Shown here: piece after piece, positions 9,473 to 20,993 of the stretch
How the letters are laid out: each line of letters opens with the position of its first letter
How positions within the stretch are numbered: the first letter of the stretch is position 1
Assembly (NCBI GenBank): GCA_023362775.1
Contig: JALMGJ010000008.1
Span: forward strand, 35,576,501 to 35,640,500
Source of the DNA: Charina bottae
Taxonomy: Eukaryota > Chordata > Lepidosauria > Squamata > Charinaidae
Length of the DNA stretch: 64,000 nt
Reading direction: 5' to 3'
The notes under the pieces: model-generated
Told to the model about the DNA's origin: nothing
Database searches by the model: none
Seen by the model: the letters and a program-made list of their open reading frames with translations, nothing else
Program-made: the position numbers and the translations under genes

Positions 9473-10766
9473 CCTTCACATGGTTTATTTCATTTCCCTG
9501 CTGTGTTTGAAAGGACTGAAGTTCAGAAGACAAAGGAGTGGTCTTAGATTCAGTTCCTGGAAAGGTTTCTCTAACATGTTCAGATACTCTTGCTTTTTGT
9601 TGGTCCCTCTGTAATCCCTGTGCTTTTGGAGAATATTCGGTTATTTCTCCCTGGTTTAAGACAAAGGTTTTTAATTGTGCTTTAGCTCCTGAGTTTACAT
9701 CTTCTGGATGGCTGGTCTGTTTAGCAAAGAGCTCTGGCAATAACACTTTTGTATGCGTTCGACTTGAATCAAAGATTTCTGAGAAAGCACTAGTTTCACT
9801 GAGCAGTACATTTCTAGCCCTGTAAATTTCAGCACAAGGGGAAATACTTTCCGTAAGGTTTGTTTTCCTTGAAAGAGGAGCAGCAGCAATGGGATTAGGA
9901 AAGGTCTGAGAGGTAGACACATTGTGGGCCAAGGATTCTGGGTGCAAATTTCCACAGGTGGGCAGCCCATCAACCTCAGAAACAGAATCTTCAGTCAATG
10001 CTAGAAACTCAGATGGTGTCTGTACAGTTGTCAGGTCGGTGGAAAGCATTGGTGATTGCAAAGAGCTGCCTATACATTCTGAAGGAGAGGACTTTGCAGA
10101 CACAGGATCACTTTCAACATTCGATTTAATATCCAACAAGCCAGAAGATGGTTGCACACAGGAAACTGACTGACTCTGAGGGACTGGCTTTGAGAACCTG
10201 TAGTGTGTTGAGAAGGATTTGGGGAGAAGTTTCCTTGAGGAATGTTTAACAGAAGACCTGCTTTGGGCCTCTGTAAAGCCAGAGTCATCACGTTCATTCT
10301 TCCCAGAACTTATGCAATTTATGAAAACATTCTTATTGGTGGAGGGCTCCCTCCCCTTTTCAAAGTCCTCTGTCAAGGACCTTGTTATCTTTTTATTTCG
10401 AGAACTTCCAAAACCAACTGAATGCCTCCCTCTGTTCTTCACGTGTTCCTCCAAATTGAGCTTTTGTAAAGTGTTGTGGCTAGACTGTGCACCATTCAAA
10501 ATGCCCACATTCTGGCACGAAGACTCAGTTTTCTGATCGCTCCCCTTCCTGTGGTGGAAGCTAATGGAAGGTGTGCGGAAGAGGCTCCTGCGTTTGCCTG
10601 TGCTACCTGAGCTAGAGTTGGTACTGGAGGGAGAAGAGCTGTGAACGCCAACAGTACTGTTGGAAGTTGGTGAGGATGGGAGGGAATCATGTCTTCGGTT
10701 AATACTTCTCCGGAATATTGGCAAACGGGACACAATGATTGAACGCCTCGATCCTGAATCACCCAT
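9473..10766 (-). CDS. CCSER1: CCSER1 first coding exon (residues 1-431)
   Basis: This exon encodes the N-terminal two thirds of coiled-coil serine-rich protein 1. The reading begins MGDSGSRRSIIVSRLPIFRR and continues through a Ser/Thr-rich, low-complexity, basic region (SSPSSTNSSSGSTGKRR, then SISFHHRKGS and RGRHSVGF), which I recognise as the conserved start of vertebrate CCSER1 (FAM190A). The exon is framed by an acceptor ending in AACAG just above 10809 and a donor GTATGT starting at 9472. The coding part is 1294 nt, so it ends in phase 1. An open frame runs 32 codons further upstream, but it crosses the acceptor and is intron, so the MGDSG methionine is chosen. No catalytic domain is visible and none is known for the family; the protein is probably a cytoskeletal or cell-division factor, which is inference. 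The coiled-coil part must lie in later exons outside the window. Confidence 0.94.
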
Positions 10767-10809
10767 CAGGACCCTGTTGCGCTTGGCTAGGCCCAGCCAA
10801 TAATAAAAT
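10767..10809 (-). other. CCSER1: CCSER1 5' UTR part of first coding exon
   Basis: These 43 nt lie between the splice acceptor (pyrimidine-rich CTCTTTTCCATCCAAACAG on the minus strand) and the start codon. They show that the start codon sits in an internal exon, so at least one non-coding exon lies upstream, beyond 64000 or unrecognised in the window. Confidence 0.8.
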
Positions 10810-11084
10810 CTGTTTGGATGGAAAAGAGATATTATTATTATTATGCAAAAAGACCAACCCATTCATAGACACATTATCAATTTCACACATACAGAAAGGG
10901 CATTCAGAATCAACATTCTGGAAAGAACCAGAGTGCAATCAAATTTTCTATGTATTATGGTAAGCACCTCACATTTCTGAGGTAATATGAGACTGAAACC
11001 AAGTTGCTGAAACAATGTTTTAATGCTGCGGTCACCAGAACGAATAGTTGGAAAATGGAACTGGAGGCAGTTCATGTCAGAATA

Positions 11085-11312
11085 CAGGGAGTCCTTGTTT
11101 ATCAACCACAATTGGGACCAGCAACTCAGTCATTAAGCGAAACGGTTGCTAAGTGAAACCGCAACTTGTGCTTCCGATCTTACTTCAGCTTTCCTTTGCT
11201 TTACAGGCCTGTGAAGGTCGTAAATGCGAGGATTGGTCACAGTTACATTTCCATCACTGTCATAACTGTGAATGGTCACTATCTGAGGCAGTCACTAAAT
11301 GAGGACTACCTG
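11085..11312. mobile_element. pogo/Tigger-like MITE, short copy
   Basis: Begins TA-cagggagtccttgtttatc and ends actaaatgaggactacctg. It repeats phrases such as cattaagcgaaacggttgct found in the copies at 15635 and 48549. TA flanks the left side; the right flank is not TA, so the call is weaker than for the other two copies. Confidence 0.6.
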
Positions 11313-12898
11313 TTCACGTATCATAGACCAGAATCTACTTTGTCCTTGGAATCAGGTGATTCAACTACCAGTACTTCTTCCACATACAAGGTCTGTGCCA
11401 TGCCTTTAGCAACCATCCCTCTGTACATCTAGAATGCTCCTCTACCTATCTCTGCTGCCTGCCTACAGAACCTGCTGCTTCACCACGTGTGGGATGGAGA
11501 GTGGGGGATTGTCCTTGCTCACTCTTCCAATTGTTCATCCACACAAGCAGTCACAGAAAGCCAATCAAAATCTCCTCCGCCCCTTCTAACCAAGCTATTC
11601 TTTTTACCAAATATTTATTCTCCTTCGTGATCTCTTATTTCAACCCTACCAAGTTCATTTCCAGTTAGAAATTTTAATGGTTTTATGTATTTATCTGAAT
11701 AAGGAAATTATCCTGTTTGTCTTCCGATTAATCTTGCAATGTGGTCTACCTAATACACATTTGAATGGAAATTAGTTTTTGCAGGACATCCCCACCTTGT
11801 GTTTACTTGCTCTGATTGTGTAGTCAGACAATGATAAGCATGATAAAGCCATTACATCTAAATAAATGCCTATGTAAACAAACCTTGATGTTTTCAAAGA
11901 AAATGGATTAGGAACCCAATTCCACTCCAGATTTGATGGTGTAAACCTTAAATCAGTATGCACAGTGTGTCTCTACCAAGCAAAAGTGAACAGATTGCTC
12001 CTGTATGTTGGCCACCAATGTACAGTAAACTTTCTGCACATGGCGCTTACCAGAGACCACTACAACAGGCAGGTTATCAAGCAATGGAGAGCCGTAATGA
12101 TGTTATGTTTAGCGTTGCTGTCCTAGTAGCTGTGTAGACCTGCTCTTTAACAAGCCATAAATAGTATCAATCCAAAATCAGTGCTGGAAAAAACAAAATT
12201 GCCTTGATAATCGTATTTAAGCTTTGGAATCTCTTGATTTCCCACTGAAGAAATTAACGTTATGTTAGATCTTTTCATATTCTAGTTTCCCATCATGATT
12301 ACTCATTTTTATGGCATTTCTCTGTGTACACTACTTTGCACCTTTCATCTTAAATATTCTCATAAAAAATCTAAGGAGATGAGCTAAGCTGAGATAGCAT
12401 ACTTTCCCAAGGATCATCCAGGGAACTGCATAGCTAACTAGGGGTTTGAATTAATGCAGGATATCAAGCAATATTCTCACACAGCTCTTTCACTGACTGC
12501 CACAAGATTTCCCAGTTGTACATCTGCCAATTCTAATATAACAGTTATTCTGTGGTGTTTTTTTAATTCCACAAATTTCATTTTTATACTCTATACTGAA
12601 ATCCCTCTGCAATCTATTTTGTTTCAGAAGAAGGGATTTCTCTGTTTGCCTCAACTAATTGTTTGGGTTTTTTTGCAGCTAAATAATTTTATATAGCATC
12701 ACTGTAACCCTGTGGACAGATCCACCCATAGAGGAAGCACAGCTAATCCCCTGGAGAAAGTACCACAGGGGAAGGGCAGCATAAAGGTAAGCTTTGGGAG
12801 AGAGGAGGACTCAAAGGAAGGAGGAGAGATAGGTTGCTGTTACAAGGCCCTTCATTCATATCTTTGTTCAATACTCACTATACTGATTTTCCACTTAG
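11313..12898. other. intron, nothing recognised
   Basis: About 1.6 kb of AT-rich sequence. Short frames here (for example 12454-12696) have no recognisable product. Confidence 0.45.
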
Positions 12899-12900
12899 TT

Positions 12901-12947
<47 letters not shown>

Positions 12948-13025
12948 TTTCATTTATGTCCCGCCCATCTCCCCCACAAGGAGGGACCCTGGGCGGTTCA
13001 CAACAAATTCAAAACAATTAAAACA
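12899..13025 (-). mobile_element. L2 3' tail with (ATTT)n
   Basis: About 50 bp of TTTA repeats followed by cccgcccatctcccccacaa and ctgggcggttcacaa, the reverse complement of the L2 3' UTR seen at 60120-60180. Confidence 0.8.
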
Positions 13026-13726
13026 ATAATTTTATTGTTTTAATTGCCTGGTGATAGTCAATAACTGCTTTATTATGAGCAAACGCCAGCAACTTAAAAT
13101 GTCCAGACAATAACATGATATACAATAGAACAGGCAGTAACATAAAAGCAAGAGAAGGTTACTGTATGTACTCCAACTGCAAGTTGGATTACAATTTGGC
13201 TGGTCCCCTCATTATCCATGGCTGCATTCTATATGTCAGCATACAGCATTTTGCTACATTACAGATAACAAGAGAATGTTGTCTGGTGATTGATTGATTG
13301 ATTGATTGATTGATTAACTGACAGACAGACATGTGTGTGTATGTGTGAGACACAGAGAGAGAAAGAAAGAGACAGAGAAGGAATTCATTTACAAATAGTT
13401 TGTAAAAGGGGCATAATAAATGTATTGAATAGATCTCTACAAAATTCTCAGTGAAGCAGAACATGTCCACCTGGTTTGAGAACCCCTAAACCAGGAGGAT
13501 AGCTATGTTCCTCATGGTGACAAGTCCTTGTAAATCTAATTTCCAGTAGAGCAGATGGAAGGATGTTAAACTGAACCTGAAAGAAGCCTCTGCTATAGTG
13601 AATGAATCACAATATACTGTATATGTAGCTGGCTAAACATTCAGGTGCAGTCTCCAGGCCCTAACATTGTTACAGATGACATCTAACTAATTTTGTCATT
13701 TAAAGTCCAGGATTCACTGCTTAAGA
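13026..13726. other. intron; short (ATTG)n
   Basis: Contains a (GATT)n run at about 13288-13314. Otherwise nothing recognised. Confidence 0.5.
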
Positions 13727-14006
13727 CAGAGCTTTCCAAACTGTGTGTCGGGACACGTTAGTGTGTCGGCTGCAGTGTCTGGGTGTGTCGCACCTGCTGC
13801 TGCCTCCTGGCTTCCACACAGGTTCTAGTGCCTGCCTTGTGCCTTGCTGCCTCCAAACCTGCTGTGATTCCACGCAGGTCCTAATGCCTGCCTTGTGCCC
13901 TGCTGTAAGAGTGTGTCGCGAAATGATGCCCTGCTGTAAGAGTGTGTCGCAAAATGATGTATGTCTAAAAAGTGTGTCACCAACATGAAAAGTTTGGAAA
14001 GCTCTG
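13727..14006. mobile_element. hAT MITE, family I, long subtype
   Basis: 280 bp, ends CAGAGCTTTCCAAACTG and AGTTTGGAAAGCTCTG, target duplication gcttaaga / gtttaaga (7/8). The interior carries two copies of the text around gcctgccttgtgcc, as in the copies at 284 (opposite orientation) and 23666. Confidence 0.88.
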
Positions 14007-15431
14007 GTTTAAGAAGTACTTAGCATGATCATAGTCATGCAAAGTACTTAGAAGTACTTTCCAAAGCACTTAGAAGTACATGCAAAGTAATAAAAAGTAA
14101 CCCATCCACTAACATACACCAATCCAATATAAAAGGAAAGCAGATACACACAAGCAAACATGTTATTTCACTACACAGAAGAAAATACAGAAGCCTCCTA
14201 TGGTCACTGTTGAAAAAACAGCCGGAAAGAATTCCACCTCCCCCCCAAAAAATAACCCCATAATTAATACATTTTAAATTAATTCATTCATTGTTTTAAG
14301 AGTTGATGATTTCATTATGATGAGCTTATTAAAGTTTATTTTTATTCTCCTATTGTAATCTGCTCCTAGCTCCTCCAAGAAAAGCAATAAATAACAACAA
14401 CAACCTGAAAAGTGGAGTGTTCCTGTTTTAGAATACTAGCCTGACAGCTGTTATATTCTAGGATAGTCCACTGCAAGATTATGTACCAGTTCCATGTTTC
14501 AAGTGAATATCTTTGAATGAATATCTTTGTGTAGGAGACTAGAGGCTGTGAATGGAATGCTGACTTAAGACTCAAGCACATCTGCTTATATACCTTAGTC
14601 TGACTGATTTGCATTCCACCTTTTGTACAGGGACACAGGGTGGCCATACATAGTACTCTTTCCTGCTAGTTTTTTCCTGCAATAACCCAGTGAAGTGGTT
14701 TGAGATGAGACTGTGCAACCTTCTGGCACTCTACATAGAGAACTTTATCAAGGGATGGTCTTCTCCTGGGGCCGAAACAGAGAAAGCCTTGAAAGCAATT
14801 TATTTTTTGTCAAATTGAATGACAATGGTCAAAACATTGCAAAAAACATTTTCAACACACTTTGAAAAGAGAAATGACTCAGAGGCAAATTGTGCAGATA
14901 GAGACAACTGCTATTCTATCAGTTCTTTTTACCATTTGTATGATTTCAGTACTGAACTTTGTTCTATGTATGGCCCCCATATTTTGCATTAATACAATAC
15001 AAATTCATTTTGCAATCCACTTGGGGGAGAGGGAGAATTACATGTTCATTAAACTAAACTAATTTAAGAGTAACCTAAAAATAACATATACGGAAATCTA
15101 AATCCCTGACCCGAAGAAACATCCCAAAATGCTGATCTTCAGCAAAATTCATCAAAAAGCTATGGTATTTTTTTTCCAGAGCTGACTCTGCAGGATCAGC
15201 TTACTCAAGAAACAATGGGTTCCCTTGGGCACATTTTTTTTTTCCTAGCCGTAATTATTTTTATGCATGCAGAACCAAAAGGCAGAATTACAGCTCCTGG
15301 GGGAAAAGAAAGTGAAGCTCTAACTTTCATCTGATATTTCATCAGAACCACCATATAATGTCATAATTTATATAAATGTAACAACAGGATGGCTGAATTA
15401 CAGGAGGTTATATTCCAGCACAGTTTGCTTC
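14007..15431. other. intron, nothing recognised
   Basis: About 1.4 kb of AT-rich sequence without gene or clear repeat signal. Confidence 0.45.
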
Positions 15432-15445
15432 TCCCTGCACACGCA

Positions 15446-15476
<31 letters not shown>
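15432..15476. repeat. (AC)n microsatellite
   Basis: About 45 bp of alternating AC preceded by acgcacgcgc; a possible Z-DNA-forming tract. Confidence 0.9.
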
Positions 15477-15480
<4 letters not shown>

Positions 15481-15634
15481 ACAAATGCTCACTGCATTGG
15501 CAAAATAGCTTGCATGCGAAAAAGCTGCCTGTGCTGCAAAACGGTTTGCATAAGAAAAAAAAATTATAATGAACATCTGTAGAGGTTGAACTTTATGACT
15601 ATTATCTAGCAGGCATGCACCAGAGATGCAAATA

Positions 15635-16048
15635 CAGGTGGTCCTCGCTTAACGACCACTCATTCAGCAACCATTCAAACTTGCAACGGTGCTGAACAAG
15701 TGGTACTTACAACCAGTCCTCGGAGTTCTGGCCATCGCGTCCCCACAGTCACGTGATTATGATCCGTGCATTTGGTGCCCAGCTCACGATTACATCACAG
15801 CGTCCCACAGTCACATGGTCACCATTTGCAACCTTCTTTGCCGGCTGCCTACAAGCAAAGTCAATGGGGGCTGGCAGGAGGTCGCAAATGGCGACCATGT
15901 GAGGTCCTCGCTTAATGACCTGCAGTGATTTGCTTAATGATGGCAACTGGAAGTGCTGTAATTTTCGTCGTTAGAAAGCGCAGTCATGTAAAGTTGTGCT
16001 TTACAACCGTGTCGCTTCCAATTGCTGTCATTAACCAAGGATTACCTG
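15635..16048. mobile_element. pogo/Tigger-like MITE
   Basis: 414 bp flanked by TA on both sides, ends CAGGTGGTCCTCGCTTAACG and ATTAACCAAGGATTACCTG. The interior repeats cttaatgacc-type phrases. The terminal text resembles pogo-family (Tigger) termini, and the TA duplication fits Tc1/mariner-pogo. It has no transposase. Confidence 0.75.
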
Positions 16049-16110
16049 TAATTCATCCTTGTGGCTTCCATGTTGTAAATACTACTTTTGAACAGCAACT
16101 GTAAGCTAAC

Positions 16111-16354
16111 TGTACTCTGTAGTATGTTGGCTTGACAGCCATTTTTGTACAGGGCAGGATTCAATTTGTTAGAATGGGTCATGTCATTTGCAGAATCTGC
16201 CTATGAGCTTTGCAAGACAGGGAGTGGACTCAGCAATTTGTCTGCAGCAGAGTTCGCTGTTCTTTCGATTGTATCTAAAGTTGGAATAAAGTTACCAAAT
16301 TCAATTTTTGTTGTTGTTAGTCTGCAAGCACCACACTTAGATACACAGAGTACA
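16111..16354. mobile_element. short LTR-like element with 10-bp inverted ends
   Basis: Begins TGTACTCTGT and ends ACAGAGTACA, perfect inverted termini of TG...CA type over 244 bp. AATAAA (about 16281) precedes the end, as in an R/U5 region. No convincing target duplication was found, so a solo LTR is only a proposal. Overlapping frames on both strands have no recognised product. Confidence 0.4.
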
Positions 16355-17529
16355 AAGCCTTTCTTGGTGACTATTGGAGGGTTGTGAACAGGTTTACTGT
16401 CATACCCCGCTTCAGAATTCAAATGGAACACATACTGAACTTCACATTTAACCAGACATCCCCCAAAATACTGTGTTCTGTTTGGATATTTCATATTAAG
16501 ATGATACTCATAAATCTATGTGATTGAGATCAAGTAAGCAGAACTTTAAGCACCTGGATGCGTTTCATGTTTGCCATCAAGTAATTGAAGAACTCTCACA
16601 CAGAAAGAGTTGGATAGTACTTGAAAGGGTACACACTTCTTAGAGAATTAGATTAAGGAAGTGAAGCGGTCAAAAGTTATCAAAAACAAAATAAATGTTT
16701 GCTTATAAGATTGCGTAGTTCAGGCTAAATAACATAGTAAGGTTTCTGAAGGTAAGCAATACAGAGAATACACATGCAAATGACATGAAGAAGATTTATA
16801 AAAATAACAAAGGCGGGATAAAAATTAAATAAATAAATAAAAATAAATAAATAAAATTTCATGAGACGAAAACATTTCTCCACCTTTAAAAAGAAAGTGT
16901 GTTACTTTTGTTATTAATGTTTATTTTTTTAAGTCCAGAGTTGCAGAAGCTTGAGAGAGAGAGAGATCAATAAAATAAACTTTTGCAGTAAAAAACATAG
17001 TTGCATTTATTTAAAACAACAGAACATATTTACAGGAATCTGTTCCACCTCAGAGGGGCACACAGGCAGAAAATAACTTACATCTGAATAGGTTGAGATA
17101 AGCATAGGCAGCCGGCTTAAACAAAAGATCTCTTTTCTATACAAATTAACTTGTTGCTAACAAATAATCAGTTCCCATAGTAATCAATGTAACATGTGAC
17201 TACCCAGCTCAGCTTAGCTGAAGCAATTATTCCTTTTATGGTAACAAGCAATTGAGGAATTTGGCTACTAGCAGACTTTTTGGAGCCTTTCAGGTAAGAG
17301 AAAAAATAGCTCAGCTTGTCCTTTTAAAATGAGGCTTGTCTGAATCTTGTGACCCAGATTCCTTTTAGATCACAAAATAAAAAAAATACAACAACCTTTT
17401 CCCTCATCTTTTATATACAGCAAAGCAGGGATGTGTGGAGGGGGGGAATCAAAAAAGTCAAAATGTTGACCACGCAGTAGAAGCTCCACCCATTTGTATA
17501 TGTGGTACATGTGTGACACATATAAAAAA
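16355..17529. other. intron with one SINE tail
   Basis: At 16797-16856 the text aataacaaaggcgggataaa plus TAAA repeats matches the tail of the SINE at 59347-59580. The rest shows nothing recognised. Confidence 0.5.
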
Positions 17530-17537
17530 GATTAGGG

Positions 17538-17805
17538 CAGAGCTTTCCAAACTGTTTGTCGCGACACAAAAGTGTGTCGCCACACAGTCTGGTGTGTCGC
17601 CACACAACCCGGAAGCGCTGATCATCATCAGCGCTTCCGGGTTTTCCCGCGGCGACACACCAACGGCGGCATGCAAAAACTGAAAGCGGCAGCAGCGCTC
17701 CTGGTTTTTTGCATGCTGCCGCAATAGCGGCACTTCCGGGTTTTCCCGTGGTGACACACCAACAGTGGTTGGTGTGTTGCCGCGAGAAAACTTTGGAAAG
17801 CCGTG
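17538..17805. mobile_element. hAT MITE, family I, palindromic subtype
   Basis: 268 bp with perfect 8-bp target duplication gattaggg (17530-17537, 17806-17813), ends CAGAGCTTTCCAAACTG and CTTTGGAAAGCCGTG. It has the same central hairpin of cggaagcgctgatc type as the copy at 6010, plus an extra 90-bp GC-rich segment. Confidence 0.92.
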
Positions 17806-18011
17806 GATTAGGGCTTCAACTGTTTAATCGCCACTACCATCTTGACTTTTCTGACCCCCCCCCAGACTCCTTGTTGCAAAGTATTGGGGGAACAAAGAGT
17901 CACAGGAACCCTGGAGACAGTGAGTAGCTCACAGTCCCCCAGTGAGCTTCTGTGGTTAAAGGTGGACTTGAACGTGAATTGGCTCACCAGTGCCAATTCT
18001 ATACCTTAACC

Positions 18012-18919
18012 CAGGGTTTCTCAACCAGGGTTCCGTGGAACCGTAGGGTTCCATGAGAGGTCACTAGGGGTTCCCTGGGAGATCACGATTTATTTACAAA
18101 ATTATTTCAAATTCGAGCTGTTGCCCCCCCCCCCCCTTTGTTGTTTTAGAATTTTTAATAGACTTGCATTTGTAACCTGGCCTTCCATTAGCTTCCTTGT
18201 AACATAATAGTGTGTAGTGCTAAATTGCTTAGAAAAGGGGCCCCACTGTAAAGTCGTAAAGAAAGGAGATAAGGAATGTTGCCCTCCTCTGTAAAGGAAA
18301 GTGTCAGTTTTCTTAAAAGCCAGAGCCAGCCAAGAGGAGATTGCCCCAAGGTCTCAGCTCTCTAAGATCAAAGCTGGTCCGTGCTGTCTGGTCAGTGCTG
18401 TCTCTTATCAAAAGAATAGCCAATTATTTTCTTTACGTGCCTACATCTGGAATGCCCAGAAAGGGAGGTGATAATAAAATTTAATTGCCTGTACATTGTG
18501 TGACTGGTTCCTATACTAGATAGGTAAATCTCTTTGTTCCTGTACCCTATAAAACAAAACCTAAAACATTTCCACGGTGTGTGTGTACCTCACCCAGCTT
18601 TTTATTTGGTCAAATAATAAAAGCTGTTTTCTTTTGGAACCTCCGTCTGAAATCTCTGATTTGGGTAGCATGGGATCTCAGATCTTCCAGGAATAAAAGG
18701 GGTTGGCCATACAGGGCAACTTCACATTAAAGCGGTAAGTCTCATTCTTTATTTTTAGTTTAAGAACACTGTTAATGCATATATACAGGCCTACCCATGA
18801 AACGAATATAATAATTTTGTAACTTCTGGCCTATCTTTGAGCCTGAACGTGCAGGGGTTCCCCGAGGCCTGAAAAATATTTCAAGGGTTCCTCCAGGACC
18901 AAAGGGTTGAGAAAGGTTG
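18012..18919. mobile_element. hAT MITE, family II, interrupted by an LTR
   Basis: Perfect 8-bp target duplication ccttaacc (18004-18011, 18920-18927), ends CAGGGTTTCTCAACCAGG and GGGTTGAGAAAGGTTG. Removing 18119-18713 plus one duplication restores the continuous family sequence caaattcgggcaacttcac. Confidence 0.92.
18119..18713 (+). mobile_element. solo LTR of an endogenous retrovirus-like element
   Basis: 595 bp beginning TG (tgttgcccc) and ending CA (ggccataca), inserted in a hAT MITE with a 4-bp duplication gagc / gggc (one mismatch). A TATA-like cctataaaac (18546) lies about 70 bp before the polyadenylation signal AATAAAAG (18616), the order expected for U3-R-U5. No internal viral genes remain; recombination between two LTRs is the usual origin of such solo copies. 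Confidence 0.7.
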
Positions 18920-19982
18920 CCTTAACCACTCTACCATGCTGGCTATCTCAGTTCAAGAAAAAGCCTTCATGCTTCTTTTCTATCTCTGCTTACCAAATGG
19001 GTGAACTGGACAGATTAATCTCCATCTGCCTTGGGGGTTTTTTCCTACAGGACACATCCCACCTATCTTTAACAACAATCCACTGCCGGAACAAAGAATG
19101 GGAGTCTCTCTATGTCCCAGCAATAACCAGTGAGGAAATATACCAAATGCAACAGGCCTCCTTTTAATATCATACAAGCAGCCCTAACAGAATCTCTCTG
19201 TCAAAACCATTCACATTTTTCAGGAAAGGTATCCGTGGGGGATGAAATTGTATGGCTGAAATCCAAACTACTGTTTCTTTACACTATTAGATGCTGTGAA
19301 GAACAATGGGGGAGAGTCAGCAGCAAGAATCCTTTGGTTCCCTTGTCTTAGGGCAGTGAGAAAACAGATGCTCTCTTAAGGAGAGATTCCAAATTAGGAG
19401 CTGAAAATAAAGAAAGTCCTCAGAGTAAAAGGGATGCAGGGAGGGAATTTAATGTACTCACTTGTGCACTGATATATTTACATGCCCAGCCTTGCTGTCA
19501 TTAATGCAGTAATGTTTCTTTGGGTGCATCTTTCTCCCCTGCTCCTGTTCTGCAAAAATCCAGATGCCACCAAAGACTTGGATGGCAACCTCTTTGTTAG
19601 CCCTAGTAGAAAGACTTTGTGCACTAACACATAGGATAAGAAACTTCCCAGTTTTTCAGCTTTCCTGTCTAGTCAGCACCCTGGGTGCATCTCCTGGTGG
19701 TTTCCCATTCAAACACCAACCAGGTATAATCCTACTTGTTTTTTGTTTTGTGCTTTGTTTTTGCCAGGTAAGATAACCTTGGCTAAGGGGGATTACCTGT
19801 TGTGGTCAGTGAGGCAGGTAAGAGGGGTTATATAATCCCCTTTTGGAGAGTCCAATAAAAATTATCCTATGCTTATTTTAAAAATGGAGGACATAACTGC
19901 TCCCTTACCTTTAAACACTATCAAGTATGGTTTGGCTCAGTTTCCAGAAAAAAAGTTCGGTTTCAACAATAGAAGTATGCCT
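18920..19982. other. intron, nothing recognised
   Basis: About 1 kb without supported gene or repeat. Confidence 0.45.
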
Positions 19983-20161
19983 CCTTCCTTCCTTCCTTCC
20001 TTCCTTCCTTCCTTCCTTCCTTCCTTCCTTCCTTCCTTCCTTCCTTCCTCCCTCCCTCCCTTCCTCCCTTCCCTTCCCTTCCCTTCCCTTCCCTTCCCTT
20101 CCCTTCCCTTCCCTCACTCACTCACTCACTCACTCACTCACTCACTCACTCACTCACTCAC
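19983..20161. repeat. compound microsatellite (TTCC)n-(TTCCC)n-(ACTC)n
   Basis: About 66 bp of CTTC units, a mixed stretch, about 46 bp of TTCCC units, then about 48 bp of ACTC units. The first two blocks are an uninterrupted pyrimidine run of about 130 nt. Confidence 0.95.
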
Positions 20162-20981
20162 TGTTTGTTTGTTCCATAGACCTGAAAAGTCCAAGAAATG
20201 CTGGTTTGGATGAAGTTTGAATATGTTGTTTTTATTCTGATATTATGAAGCTATTTTGGAGACAGTTTTGCTCCTATAGTCAAAAAACATGCTTCATTTG
20301 CTTTATTTTTGTTTAAGTGAATGGGTTTATTTAAAAAAAATGTCAAATGCTTTTTTTCTTTATAATAGCAGACAAAAGCCAAGAGTGTGGGTTAGTGATT
20401 CTAACCTTATTAACACTATTGTTCTTACCAGTTTCAGGAATTCATACAAATTATTTAAGCAATGGATCTGATCCCCTAGCCACTCTTCTTTTTTTAATTG
20501 AATAAAGGGACAAAATAAGGGCTAAACTGCATTGTTTGATTTATTAATTTCTCTGACAGTGTTTCAAAAGTACTCTTAATTGTCTGTGAGTCTGTGTCTA
20601 AGAAAGCTGGTTTTGATCAGGCCCATTGTGGGTGATAATTTTGAAAGCACCTAAAGAAAGACATTTAATGAGCACTTTTGTCTTTTCTAAAGTACATTTA
20701 ATTGCCAAGTATGATTAACAAAGGATTATATGCTGCTAGACTGTGAGAACTCAACCTGAGCACAACATGACATTGAATTAATGCAAATTGGTAAGAAACA
20801 AAAGTAGACAGAACACTTTGTCCGCCCAGTTAACCATTTGCAAAATTTTAGATGACATTTACATAAAATCAGTATTCTTTTCAATAACTGTACAAGAATA
20901 AAAAAAAAATTAATGTGCTTATTGAGCACAGGTTTTGCTTAAGAAATAATGCTAGCAATATCAAAGTGTGTTAGGGTAAGG
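20162..20981. other. intron, nothing recognised
   Basis: AT-rich, no gene or clear repeat. Confidence 0.45.
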
Positions 20982-20993
20982 TACTGTATCTCT

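Noticed and set aside
10767..10862. 32-codon N-terminal extension of CCSER1 (MGWSFCIIIII...)
   Set aside because: It crosses a good splice acceptor and reads through an (ATT)n-type intron stretch; MGDSG is the conserved start.
15689..15946. Overlapping plus and minus open frames
   Set aside because: Inside a pogo-like MITE with repeated motifs; no transposase similarity.
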